Assembly (NCBI GenBank): GCA_030765535.1
Contig: JAVCCH010000086.1
Coordinates: 1 to 64,000 of the forward strand
Length of the DNA: 64,000 nt
Origin: Candidatus Tenebribacter davisii
GTDB taxonomy: Bacteria > Cloacimonadota > Cloacimonadia > Cloacimonadales > TCS61
Direction: 5' to 3'
The stretch's first letter is position 1. Every line of letters starts with the position of its first letter. Of the stretch, positions 19,601 to 28,747 are shown piece after piece. The notes beneath the pieces are model-generated. The model was given only the letters and a program-made list of their open reading frames with translations. It did no database searches and was not told the DNA's origin. The position numbers and the translations under genes are program-made.

Positions 19601-20198
19601 ATTTCATATCAACCATTTCACGCATTGTATCATAATCGATAACTTCAATTTTTTGAATCTCATGTGAATTTCTAAAACCATCGAAGAAATTTAAAAATGG
19701 GATCTTTGTTTTTAAAGTAGAAAGATGTGAAACAATACCCAGATCCATGATCTCTTGAATTGAACAAGCTGCCACAAGAGCAAAACCAGTATTTCTTGCT
19801 GACATTACATCTGAGTGATCTCCAAAAATTGAAAGTGATTGCGCAGCAAGTGATCTGGCAGAAACATGGAAAACAGTAGGTAGCATTTCACCCGCTATTT
19901 TATGCATATTTGGAAGCATAAGCATAAGACCTTGAGATGCAGTAAAAGTAGTGGTAAAGGCACCTGCAGAGAGTGAACCGTGAACAGCACCTGCAGCTCC
20001 AGCTTCAGATTGCATTTCCATAACGTCAACAGTTTGATCAAAGATATTCTTACGATTATTAGCTGCCCATGCATCTGCATATTCACCCATTGGAGATGAA
20101 GGAGTGATCGGATAAATCGCAGCTACTTCACTAAAGGCATAAGCTACATGCGCTGCAGCTGTATTACCATCTAACGTAACTTTCTTAAATTTTTTCAT
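16671..20198 (-). CDS. nifJ: Pyruvate:ferredoxin (flavodoxin) oxidoreductase, single chain
   Basis: YPITPSSPMGEYADAW, two ferredoxin motifs CIQCNQCSIVCP and CQGCKVCVNECP, TPP domain GDGWAYDIGYGGVDHV. Confidence 0.97.
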   Translation of the reverse strand: MKKFKKVTLDGNTAAAHVAYAFSEVAAIYPITPSSPMGEYADAWAANNRKNIFDQTVDVMEMQSEAGAAGAVHGSLSAGAFTTTFTASQGLMLMLPNMHKIAGEMLPTVFHVSARSLAAQSLSIFGDHSDVMSARNTGFALVAACSIQEIMDLGIVSHLSTLKTKIPFLNFFDGFRNSHEIQKIEVIDYDTMREMVDMKYVEDFRNRSMNPERPMVKVGAQNPDVFFQGRETSNSYYNIAPEIVQDYMDKLAKVIGRHYHLFDYVGAKDADKVIIAMGSGADTIEETINYLNSKGEKLGLIKVRLYRPFSVDAFINSLPGSVKKIAVLDRTKEPGSIGEPLYLDIVAALKDRKDLTIIGGRYGLSSKEFTPSMVKAVYDHLDGKATHGFTVGINDDLTHTSVKVTDHVDSMPEGGISCKFWGLGSDGTVGANKNSIKIIGDNTDMYAQGYFQYDSKKSGGITRSHLRFGKSLIQSEYLVENADFIGCHNQAFIGRYDILEGIKDNGVFLLNSHWNDEEVFANLTLEMQKTIIKKNIKLYNINALKIANEVGLGGRINTVMQTAFFLISGVLNRDEAIKMIKKAIEKTFLKKGNKIVEMNWKAVDKTNEALNEIQVPKSLPADHAKIKKLIPDDSDDFTKNIIEKIMREKGDDIPVSHMPLDGFVPSGTTKLEKRGVSPFVPHWDSEKCIQCNQCSIVCPHAAIRPKLIKNEDLKNAPASFNTLTAMGKDKEEYKYKIQVFIEDCQGCKVCVNECPKGALEMRPIEEERELGEKANVDYFESLPYDVLGSNLETTVKGSQFKQPLMEFSGACAGCGETPYIKLITQLFGNRMIVANATGCTSIWGGTFPTIPYCKNKNGHGPAWANSLFEDNAEYGFGMRLAVDSNRKQLRYNVEKLLTSGTDAKLESILRNALELWNEKNNEAVENSMQIQKLLPEVLKKSSGENKEVIRKVIELQNHFVDKSVWSFGGDGWAYDIGYGGVDHVMASGRNVNIFIVDTEVYSNTGGQASKATPLGAVAKFAEAGKETVKKDMGLMMMSYGYVYVASISLGANKVQALKAIREAEAYDGPSIIMAYAPCINHGIDMSQTLKEEKKAVDTGYWLLYRFNPELKKEGKNPLVLDSRKPTIPVREFLDGERRYKSLERTFPEKVEGFRTGFEIYAKERYEKYVKMAEEK

Positions 20199-20301
20199 TT
20201 TAGCTCCTCTTTATTTTATATTTTTTTATTTTTATTTTAAGAACAATACAAAAAATGTATCAAGCATTTTGGAGTCAATAATTTAATCTAATAAAAACTT
20301 A

Positions 20302-21276
20302 TTATTCTTTATCTGATATTTGCTTATGTATATCTTCTTCAAATACAGGTTTCAGATATTTAAATTGATCGTTCACTTTATTACTTTCATATATTCTTTT
20401 TTTAATTTGTTCAATTTCATTTTGAAGTTTAAATTTTTGAGCTTCATTACTAATTTTATACAATTCATTCAGCATATACCAACTCATCAAATATTGCTGT
20501 TCCCACTCAAATACCTCAGCTAATCCGGAAAGGATCTCTATTCTATTCGGATGATTTGGATATTCTAAATATAATCTTAGAAGGGAGTTTTTAGCTTTTT
20601 CATACCGTTCAAGTGAAATATTAGCAATATAATCTAAGAAAAGTAATTTTTCATTATTAATCGAATCATTTTCAGCGATAAGCGGTTTAAGAATATTCAA
20701 AGTTTCATTATATTCTTTTTGAAATATACTATTTGTTGCTATTTTGATCTGCAAAGAGTATTTTTCAGATTCATCAACTTCCAATATTATAGTATTATAA
20801 ACATCATTCGCTTCACTATAAAGCTGATTATTTTCATACAAGCTTGCCAGTATATAAAGAAATCCAGTATGTTTCTGGGGAATTAGTGCTTTTGTGACAG
20901 CAGATGATACTATATCAATAGCCTGTAAAGGAGACACGAGCATTATTGCTTTTTCAAAATCTACTAAAACTTCATTTATCAATTGCTCGTCTTGAGTATA
21001 TAAAATTGCTTTTGCATAACATTCTGAAGCTTTTAACCAATCTTCCTGATCTTTATAGATAAATCCTTTAAAAATGAAGAGAGAATCTTTTTGTGCTGAT
21101 ACTTCCAAAGTTTTATCAATATATTCAAGTGCAGTATCATATTCGTTTTTTTCTATATAGAATTTTATCAATTTTATGCTATATTGTATATCATTAATAT
21201 TAGATGAATTTACATTTTGTGCAGATAAGTTCACACAAAAAATTAAGATAACAAATAATATAACTATTGATCTCAT
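20302..21276 (-). CDS. Exported TPR-like repeat protein
   Basis: Signal peptide; helical repeats such as YDTALEYIDKTLEVSAQKDSLFIFKGFIYKDQEDWLKASECYAKAI. Confidence 0.6.
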   Translation of the reverse strand: MRSIVILFVILIFCVNLSAQNVNSSNINDIQYSIKLIKFYIEKNEYDTALEYIDKTLEVSAQKDSLFIFKGFIYKDQEDWLKASECYAKAILYTQDEQLINEVLVDFEKAIMLVSPLQAIDIVSSAVTKALIPQKHTGFLYILASLYENNQLYSEANDVYNTIILEVDESEKYSLQIKIATNSIFQKEYNETLNILKPLIAENDSINNEKLLFLDYIANISLERYEKAKNSLLRLYLEYPNHPNRIEILSGLAEVFEWEQQYLMSWYMLNELYKISNEAQKFKLQNEIEQIKKRIYESNKVNDQFKYLKPVFEEDIHKQISDKE

Positions 21277-21353
21277 TTTGTTTCCTTAAATATAATTATG
21301 ATTTGAGGAATAAATAATCAAATGTAGTGTCAAGTTGAAAGTTCTTTTTCAAC

Positions 21354-22118
21354 TCATTCTTGAGCAAATATTGCTGCACCTAATGCTCCAGTTATAAATG
21401 ACTTTTCCGGTACAATAATTTCTGAGCCCATAATCTTTGAAATTGCGGTTTGCATTCCGGTATTTTTTGCTACTCCACCTGTAAATACTACCGGCTCCTG
21501 CCAATGAAGTTGAGAAGCAAGATTTTTTGTTCTCTTTGCAATTGAATGATGTACTGCCTTAATTATATCTTCCTTTCCCCAACCTTCTGCAATAAGGCCA
21601 ATTATTTCTGATTCGGCAAAAACAACACAAGTACTATTGATATCGACCTTTTTGGTAGAATGTTCTGATAATTCTCCCAACTCGTCAATAGTCGTTTCAA
21701 GGGTTGTAGCAGTAACTTCTAAAAATTTACCGGTACCTGCTGCACATCTGTCATTCATTACAAAGTCAATTACATGCCCTTCCCCATTTAAAAGAATGAT
21801 CTTAGAATCTTGTCCTCCAATATCTATAATCGTTCTCACCTGAGGGAAAAAATATCTTGCTCCCTTTGCATGACAGCTGATTTCTGAAATTCGTTTATCA
21901 GAGAAGGGAACAATATTCCTGCCATAACCGGTAGAATAAATATTTTTTATTTCAGAAATGTGTAAAGATGTTGCTTCCAAAGCTTCAGCTAATAACTCTT
22001 CTGATCTCTTTCTGGGATTAACTCCTGTATCGGTGACTCTTGAATATATTATTTTATCCTTTTGCAAAACAACAATTTTTGACATCCTGGAGCCAAGATC
22101 AATACCAATAGTTTTCAT
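21354..22118 (-). CDS. CoA-substrate-specific enzyme activase (BadF/BadG/BcrA/BcrD, HgdC-like)
   Basis: GIDLGSRMSKIVV, DIGGQDSKII, NDRCAAGTGKF and STCVVFAESE Fe-S cysteine motifs. Likely start at MKTIGIDLG. Confidence 0.88.
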   Translation of the reverse strand: MKTIGIDLGSRMSKIVVLQKDKIIYSRVTDTGVNPRKRSEELLAEALEATSLHISEIKNIYSTGYGRNIVPFSDKRISEISCHAKGARYFFPQVRTIIDIGGQDSKIILLNGEGHVIDFVMNDRCAAGTGKFLEVTATTLETTIDELGELSEHSTKKVDINSTCVVFAESEIIGLIAEGWGKEDIIKAVHHSIAKRTKNLASQLHWQEPVVFTGGVAKNTGMQTAISKIMGSEIIVPEKSFITGALGAAIFAQE

Positions 22119-22138
22119 TCTTCTCCGTTCCAAATTGT

Positions 22139-24661
22139 TTATATCATGATCTGTACAAAATAATTATCTTCATTGAAATATTCTTTTGCAAGATCATGTA
22201 GAATTTTAACATTCACATTTGCTAAACGCGCATCTCTTTCGAGATAATATTTATATCCTAATCCTAATGATTCTAGTATTGAAAGTGTTTGTGCTTGATT
22301 TAATACGCTCTCTTCTTCCATTAATCTTTGCCCCCGGATATAGTTCTTTGTGGTTTCCAGCACTTTATTGCTTATACCATTAGTTTTTACTTCTTTCAGA
22401 ACATTACGGATAATATCAACGGCTTGATATTTACTTTCTTTATCAACAATAGCAGAAGCAACCCAAAAACCAGCAGTTCTCACTGAATTAAATGTAAAGT
22501 CTACAGAATAAGCAAGTCCTCGTTCTTCTCTAAGTTCACGGAACAGAATAGAATCACTCTCACCGCCAATGATCTGTGAGAGAACATGGAATGCAGTGTT
22601 TTTCTTTTTATCAGTAGTATCACAGGCAAATCCGCCAATATTAATAATTGCTTGATCCATTCCTTTTTTGATAAGTTTATTCCTATTTTTAGATGAGTTT
22701 ATGATTGCTTGCTGGATAGATTTAGGATGTTTTCCTTTTTCATAAATAAAATTCGATTCACATAAGCTATAGGCTTCTTCAAAATTAAAATCTCCAACAA
22801 TAGATAGAGAGATATTCTCTGGCAGATAATACTGTTTATACCAGTTTCTTACCTGTTTTAATGTGATGTTTTGAATCGTAGTTTTTGAACCGGAGCGGCT
22901 GCTAATATTACTTTTTTTACCAAAAAGTAATTCCTTAAAAAGCATGGCAGCATGATGTTGAGGATAATCCTTTATTCTATCAAGGTTGCTTTTAGTTGTT
23001 AGTTTAATGTTCTCAAAATGTTCTTTAGGGAAAGTGGGATGCAATACAACATCGGAGATTAATTCTAAACTCACCGGCAGTATCTCTTTAAAACATTTTG
23101 AACTGACAATGGTCGTTTCACTTTGTGGACTTATACTGAAATTGATTCCTTTGGAAGTACAAAAATTCAAAAACTGCTGATAATTTCTATTTTCGTTACC
23201 ATACAACATCAATGCAGATGTAAGATAGTTAATTCCCAGATTTTCCTTTGTCTCATTTAATTGAGAAACTTCATACGAAAGAGAGATACCAATTGTAGGT
23301 TTTCCCAAAACTTTTTTAAAAAGTATCTTCATTCCATTTTTTAAACGGGTTTCAAAAAAATCTTTCTCAGTAATTTTGTTATTTACGGGTCTATTTTTAA
23401 GTAGCTTTCCAATAATGTTTTCATTGATATTATCAGGACCAGTATAATATAATTTCAAGTGATCTTTTTTAAAATAATCTTTAATTATCCTGTTTATATC
23501 ATTTCGGGAAATATTCCTTACCATCTCCGGATACTCGAAGAATTTTTTATAAGTTGATAATATCTCTTCACTTCCCAAACTTGATGCAAGTGATTCAACA
23601 TATTCAAAAGAATATCTATAGAAGAAGACCATCTCTTTTTTATTATCTTCAAGTTCAATATCATTAATCCCATGTAAAAGATATTGTTCCAATTCTTCCA
23701 GAAATATTCTGCAGATCTTTGTTATATCAGCTTTCTTTTTGGGCATGATCATAATAACTGATGCACCGTCATTAATTCCACTGAGAGAATGGACATGCAC
23801 ATTATCAATTAATTTTTCCTCAGTAAACAATCTATTATAGATCCTAGAATTCTTCCCTAGTGTAAAAGCTTTTGTTGCAAGTGATATTGCATAAGAATCA
23901 GGATCCGTTTCAGATAAATCAGGCATTACAAATGCCAGCATATTACTGGAAATTTCTCTCGGCAGATGTTTTATCTCAGGTTTTGTAGGGAAATGATTAC
24001 TAATTCTTTTACGTTCATTAAGTTTGGAAGGTTTCCAATTCCCAAAATATTTTTCAATGATATCATCAATTTCATTTCCTTTTATATCACCAGACACAAC
24101 CAAGAAACAGTTATTAGGAACATAATACTTTTTATAAAAACAGTGTAATAGATCCGGTTTTGCTTTCCTGAGCGAATTCATATTTCCAATAATTGGTTTT
24201 TTATATGGGTTCTTAGTAAAATAGTTTGCTGCAACATCTTCTATAAATGAGTCTTCAGGTTCATTTTTTAATTGCTTTAATTCTTCAATAACTACTTTTT
24301 TCTCAGAAATGAAATCCTTATTAGAAAAATTTGCGTTTATCGCTAATTCAGAGAGTATTTCAATTCCTTCCTCAATAAATTTAGAGGGAATAGTAATATA
24401 CAAACAGGTAGAATCAAACTCTGTATACGCATTTATTGATCCGCCCAGGTTGGTTACTTTATTCATTATCGCATTCTGAGGGAACTTTTTGGTTGATTTA
24501 AATACAAGATGTTCTGTCAAATGTGAATATCCTGCTTCTGATCTATCTTCCCAGGCAGAACCGATACGAATATAGAATTGAAGACAGATAAGAGGATTAG
24601 AATTATCCCTTGCAATTATTACTTTAAAATCATTATTAAATGTTTTTGATGTTACTTTCAT
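22139..24661 (-). CDS. M16 (pitrilysin/insulinase-like) metallopeptidase, two-module
   Basis: HLTEHLVFKST (HxxEH), GGSINAYTEFDSTCLY; second half has the typical LREERGLAYSV motif. Confidence 0.9.
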   Translation of the reverse strand: MKVTSKTFNNDFKVIIARDNSNPLICLQFYIRIGSAWEDRSEAGYSHLTEHLVFKSTKKFPQNAIMNKVTNLGGSINAYTEFDSTCLYITIPSKFIEEGIEILSELAINANFSNKDFISEKKVVIEELKQLKNEPEDSFIEDVAANYFTKNPYKKPIIGNMNSLRKAKPDLLHCFYKKYYVPNNCFLVVSGDIKGNEIDDIIEKYFGNWKPSKLNERKRISNHFPTKPEIKHLPREISSNMLAFVMPDLSETDPDSYAISLATKAFTLGKNSRIYNRLFTEEKLIDNVHVHSLSGINDGASVIMIMPKKKADITKICRIFLEELEQYLLHGINDIELEDNKKEMVFFYRYSFEYVESLASSLGSEEILSTYKKFFEYPEMVRNISRNDINRIIKDYFKKDHLKLYYTGPDNINENIIGKLLKNRPVNNKITEKDFFETRLKNGMKILFKKVLGKPTIGISLSYEVSQLNETKENLGINYLTSALMLYGNENRNYQQFLNFCTSKGINFSISPQSETTIVSSKCFKEILPVSLELISDVVLHPTFPKEHFENIKLTTKSNLDRIKDYPQHHAAMLFKELLFGKKSNISSRSGSKTTIQNITLKQVRNWYKQYYLPENISLSIVGDFNFEEAYSLCESNFIYEKGKHPKSIQQAIINSSKNRNKLIKKGMDQAIINIGGFACDTTDKKKNTAFHVLSQIIGGESDSILFRELREERGLAYSVDFTFNSVRTAGFWVASAIVDKESKYQAVDIIRNVLKEVKTNGISNKVLETTKNYIRGQRLMEEESVLNQAQTLSILESLGLGYKYYLERDARLANVNVKILHDLAKEYFNEDNYFVQIMI

Positions 24662-25447
24662 TTAGTCCTTTCTTTTATCAAATTCAACGCAAGCATAAGC
24701 ATTATGATTATGAATTGATTCATAATTCTCTGATTGTACTTTGAACCAATCCACTCTTGCATCTTTTTTTAATTTTAGTGTTACTTCTCTAACAATATCT
24801 TCCACAAATCTGGGGTTATCATAAGCTTTCTCTGTAACATATTTTTCATCGACCCGCTTGAGCAGAGAATATATCTCACAACTAGCACAACTTTCCACCA
24901 GTTCAATCATCTCTTCCAACCAAATAAATTTATTATATGTGATCATGACATTCACCATTGAACGCTGGCTGTGCGCACCATTATCACTTATCTCTTTTGA
25001 ACATGGACACAATGTAGTAATAGGTACTTCAACTCCAATCTGCATTTTAAATTTATCATCCAGAGAAGCTTGAAAAAAACAATTATAAGAAAGTAGAGAA
25101 GTAGTTTTGGAAACTGGAGCAGTCTTTTTCATGAAATAAGGAAACCTAATATTAACAGAAGCATATTCGGAATTAAGCGCTTTCTTTATTTCAGCAAGAA
25201 ATTCCGGTAATCTCATGATGAGATTATCTTTATGAAATTTATTAAGAACTTCCAGGAAACGACTCATGTGTGTTCCCCTGTGATGATGCGGTAGTTCTAC
25301 ATATATATCAAGATCAGCAATCGTCGTTTGCTGATTGTTTTCTCGATCATCCACAATAATGGGATACTTAACATTTTTTACACCAACTTCATTTATTGTT
25401 ACTTTCCTGTTATCTTCTAAACTTTGAATATCAATTTTATTTTTCAT
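24662..25447 (-). CDS. folE2: GTP cyclohydrolase FolE2
   Basis: LPHHHRGTHMSRFLEVL, TTLCPCSKEISDNGAHSQRS, ARVDWFKVQSENYESIHNHNAYA. Confidence 0.93.
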   Translation of the reverse strand: MKNKIDIQSLEDNRKVTINEVGVKNVKYPIIVDDRENNQQTTIADLDIYVELPHHHRGTHMSRFLEVLNKFHKDNLIMRLPEFLAEIKKALNSEYASVNIRFPYFMKKTAPVSKTTSLLSYNCFFQASLDDKFKMQIGVEVPITTLCPCSKEISDNGAHSQRSMVNVMITYNKFIWLEEMIELVESCASCEIYSLLKRVDEKYVTEKAYDNPRFVEDIVREVTLKLKKDARVDWFKVQSENYESIHNHNAYACVEFDKRKD

Positions 25448-25473
25448 AATATGTCCTTATACATTTTATATAA

Positions 25474-26457
25474 TTATTTATAATCACTAATTCCTTTTGT
25501 TTCAAGTTTTTCTATTTTATTTTCTTTAAAATAATATACGATAGCTTCAACATCATCTGTTCTATTTGCAAGTTCAATAGCCGATTCCGGTTTTAAAAGG
25601 AAAAGTGCAGTTGAATGTGCATCGGCTATTAATGCAGTTTCCGCAATTACTGTAACAGATATTGCCTCATGAGACGGATAACCAGTTAATGGATCAAGTA
25701 TATGATGATAACGAATTCCATCCTCAATGAAATATCTTTCATAATCTCCAGAAGTGACTACAGATCTATTAATTATGCTAAGTACATCAATTGTTTCATT
25801 TGAATCGCTTCTTGGATGCATAATGCCTATCTTTACAGGCTTTTTATTACCAAATATTCTTATGTCTCCACCTGCATTTATGTATCCTGATATCACATCT
25901 TTCTGAGTTAAATATTCAATGGTTTTATCAATAATGTACCCTTTTGCCAGACTTCCTAAATTTATTTTTATCCCCTCTGATCCCTTCAGATACCCGTTTA
26001 TAATTGTTAATTTATTGAATCCGGTACTTAACTTTGCTTTTTCGATCTCTTTACCTGACGGGATAATATTATTTTCAAAATCCCAGATTTCAGATAATGC
26101 ACCGATAGTGATATCGTAATGTGAATTAGTATCAATGTTCAGCTGGCGGGAAATCGCTAAAATATTTTTGAGATCTTCATCAAGATACAAACTTTCAATT
26201 TCATTGTTATTGAATTGCCAGATTGGACTTTCTTTTTTATAAAATGAAAATTTTTTTTCATAATCTTCCATTAATTTAAAAGCACCAGCTATGGTTTCAT
26301 CTGTATTTTTATCTTTTGATTCAATTTTTATATCTACGATCGTATCCATAACAAAAGCTGATTTCTGATTAGAATACGTTAATTTAGAAAATCGATAAGC
26401 TGCAAAAGCAAATACGATAACAAATAAAACTATATTAATTATATCTTTCCGTTTCAT
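25474..26457 (-). CDS. apbE: FAD:protein FMN transferase (ApbE)
   Basis: NLGSLAKGYIID, INAGGDIRIFG, RYHHILDPLTGYPSHEAISVTVIAETALIADAHSTALFLL. Confidence 0.93.
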   Translation of the reverse strand: MKRKDIINIVLFVIVFAFAAYRFSKLTYSNQKSAFVMDTIVDIKIESKDKNTDETIAGAFKLMEDYEKKFSFYKKESPIWQFNNNEIESLYLDEDLKNILAISRQLNIDTNSHYDITIGALSEIWDFENNIIPSGKEIEKAKLSTGFNKLTIINGYLKGSEGIKINLGSLAKGYIIDKTIEYLTQKDVISGYINAGGDIRIFGNKKPVKIGIMHPRSDSNETIDVLSIINRSVVTSGDYERYFIEDGIRYHHILDPLTGYPSHEAISVTVIAETALIADAHSTALFLLKPESAIELANRTDDVEAIVYYFKENKIEKLETKGISDYK

Positions 26458-26583
26458 ATATTCGTCACAAAAAAATTAGATGTTAATCTGTCAATTCTTA
26501 TGGTTTTAGGTTAATTATTTGTTAATCTGCGGTTTCTTTTTGATGAGATTAACTGGTTAGACATGATCTAGATGTATATTGTT

Positions 26584-27078
26584 TTAAAATGTTATAGCCA
26601 ATCCGACATTAATTATATTTGATTGCAGTCCAATATCAATTGAAGGACGAATATAACACATGTTTTTTATATTAAAACTGTATCCATATCCTATCGATAA
26701 CATTGGTATTAGAACAGTTTTACAATCCTCACAATAAAAAATGGGGGAAATAATAATACCACCAATTTTGAATATTAAGAATGATCTCTTTCTTTCAAGG
26801 TTCCAAAATCTGTTTGCTTGCAGATAAATACTGTCGAAAGTGCTGGAATTCATTGGCGTGAAAGTTATTTTCGGTCCTGCAACATGAGATATTAATTCAT
26901 TCTTGTAATTCAAAATCAATTCCCATACATGATTTTCATAAACATTAGTTACTCCAATACCAACTCTTATTCCAGAAAATACTCCAGTTGTAGGTGAAAT
27001 AACGATTATTGGTTTTTGAATTTCAGCAGAAATTGAAATTGCTATTATTAACGCAATAACAATAAAATATTTTTTCAT
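26584..27078 (-). CDS. Small exported, probably outer-membrane-barrel-like protein (paralog 1)
   Basis: Signal peptide, amphipathic strands, terminal Phe; C-terminus CYIRPSIDIGLQSNIINVGLAITF. Confidence 0.55.
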   Translation of the reverse strand: MKKYFIVIALIIAISISAEIQKPIIVISPTTGVFSGIRVGIGVTNVYENHVWELILNYKNELISHVAGPKITFTPMNSSTFDSIYLQANRFWNLERKRSFLIFKIGGIIISPIFYCEDCKTVLIPMLSIGYGYSFNIKNMCYIRPSIDIGLQSNIINVGLAITF

Positions 27079-27090
27079 TTATTTTTCCAT

Positions 27091-27555
27091 TTAAAATGTA
27101 ATTGATAAATTCAGATTACTTATTACCGCTTTAATACCCAAATCAATTGATATACGGAAATATGAATTGTCTCCAATTTTTTTACTATAACCAATTCCTC
27201 CAGCAATATTAGGTAGAGTTAATCTTGCACTACGACCTCCAATTGCAGCAATATGATCAATCCCAATATTAAATGTGTAGAACATGCCTGTTCGTGTTGA
27301 ATCTTTAAAATACCTATTTTGGAAATATATGCCGCCTCCAAAAAAGAAAGGACTTAAACCAGCATGCACGATAATCATTTTCTCAATTCTTTGATTCTCT
27401 GATACAGGTCCAATACCTAAACTAAGTGTGGAAAAAAATCCGAGTGATAAAGAACTTGTATAAACCGTTTGATTTATTAAATCCATTTCCAATTCATCAG
27501 AAAATGCAAATGACATTATTAAAATGCAAATCATAATTACAATGATTCTCTTCAT
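27091..27555 (-). CDS. Small exported, probably outer-membrane-barrel-like protein (paralog 2)
   Basis: Signal peptide; C-terminus SYFRISIDLGIKAVISNLNLSITF, similar to its neighbour. Confidence 0.55.
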   Translation of the reverse strand: MKRIIVIMICILIMSFAFSDELEMDLINQTVYTSSLSLGFFSTLSLGIGPVSENQRIEKMIIVHAGLSPFFFGGGIYFQNRYFKDSTRTGMFYTFNIGIDHIAAIGGRSARLTLPNIAGGIGYSKKIGDNSYFRISIDLGIKAVISNLNLSITF

Positions 27556-27937
27556 TTAGTTTCTCCAAAATTTATTGTTTACTTGCTTCCTTTCCAGACT
27601 ATCTTTTCTAATTCATTCTTTCCAATCGTTCAGAGAGGACTTATCTGAATGAATTTATTTTCACCGATGTAGATTATGCTATTTGATTTCTATACTTCAT
27701 TCTCTAAAACTGCTAAGTTAATTTTTTCTGTAAAGAGTAAATTTGTTAAGCATTTAAGTTTCATTTTTTTAAAAAACACGTTTCATTCCTTTTTTGGGTG
27801 TAAATATCCCTTTTACTTATACATGTCGAAAATCCTGAAATTGGGACACAGACACTCAAAAAAAATTAAAGAATTTTAGAAGTATAGAGAAAAAATTACT
27901 ATAGAAATAAAAAATTTATATTTATTTTAGAAATTAA

Positions 27938-28678
27938 TTATAATAATTCAACACTTTTCAAGTGCATATTCTTATTAAAATGTTCGGATAAATGTATAAC
28001 AAATATCTTGTTAATATGCTTAAATATTGATTTTGGAATTGATATCTCATTTATAAACTGTCCAATATTTGGTAATTTTCTAATCAGATCGGCTTCAATA
28101 TCATTTATTCTGATCACTTGCTCATCATATACCGGCATATAACAAATATCACAGATAAATCCATGTTTTTGAGGAAAGTAAGCTACAAATTTATTATTGT
28201 GAGAGCATTCTATACAATTATACACATTTAACTCAATTCCAATTATTTTACATAATTTTAACATAAACCGCCAAAAGATTACAATACCGTTTTTTGGTAC
28301 CGTTTTTATATATTGCAAGTATTGTGTTAATAATTCGTACACAGCTTTTGAATCATCCACAGTTATAATGATCTGCCTTATTATCTCGATTGCAGCCTGC
28401 ATAAGGATACTTGTATGAAGTTTAATATTAAATAAATTGGCATTGATCAATTGTGCTGATTTAAAGATGTACCAATCCGAACTGGGATTCTTATAAAGTT
28501 CCATTTCAAGTTCATTTAGTAATTCTAAGATTCCTATTACTTTATTACTTTTGCGAACACCTTTTGCCATAACCTTAATGACTCCATACTCTGGAGTCAG
28601 TACGTCGATAATAAGACTTGTATCTCTAAAATTAACTTTCTTAATAATTAAACAATTTGTTTTTAGATCTCTACTCAT
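27938..28678 (-). CDS. recO: DNA repair protein RecO
   Basis: NCLIIKKVNFRDTSLIIDVLTPEYGVIKVMAKGVRK; C-terminal CIEC...CDIC zinc-type cysteines. Confidence 0.88.
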   Translation of the reverse strand: MSRDLKTNCLIIKKVNFRDTSLIIDVLTPEYGVIKVMAKGVRKSNKVIGILELLNELEMELYKNPSSDWYIFKSAQLINANLFNIKLHTSILMQAAIEIIRQIIITVDDSKAVYELLTQYLQYIKTVPKNGIVIFWRFMLKLCKIIGIELNVYNCIECSHNNKFVAYFPQKHGFICDICYMPVYDEQVIRINDIEADLIRKLPNIGQFINEISIPKSIFKHINKIFVIHLSEHFNKNMHLKSVELL

Positions 28679-28747
28679 AATTTACCTGAATCAATAATAA
28701 ACCTGATTTCGTAATCAATAATTAATATTCCAAAAATCTAGCAAAAT

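Noticed and set aside
27676-27879. 67-aa plus-strand ORF in the recO gap
   Set aside because: Low-complexity composition, no ribosome-binding site or recognisable family; treated as noncoding.
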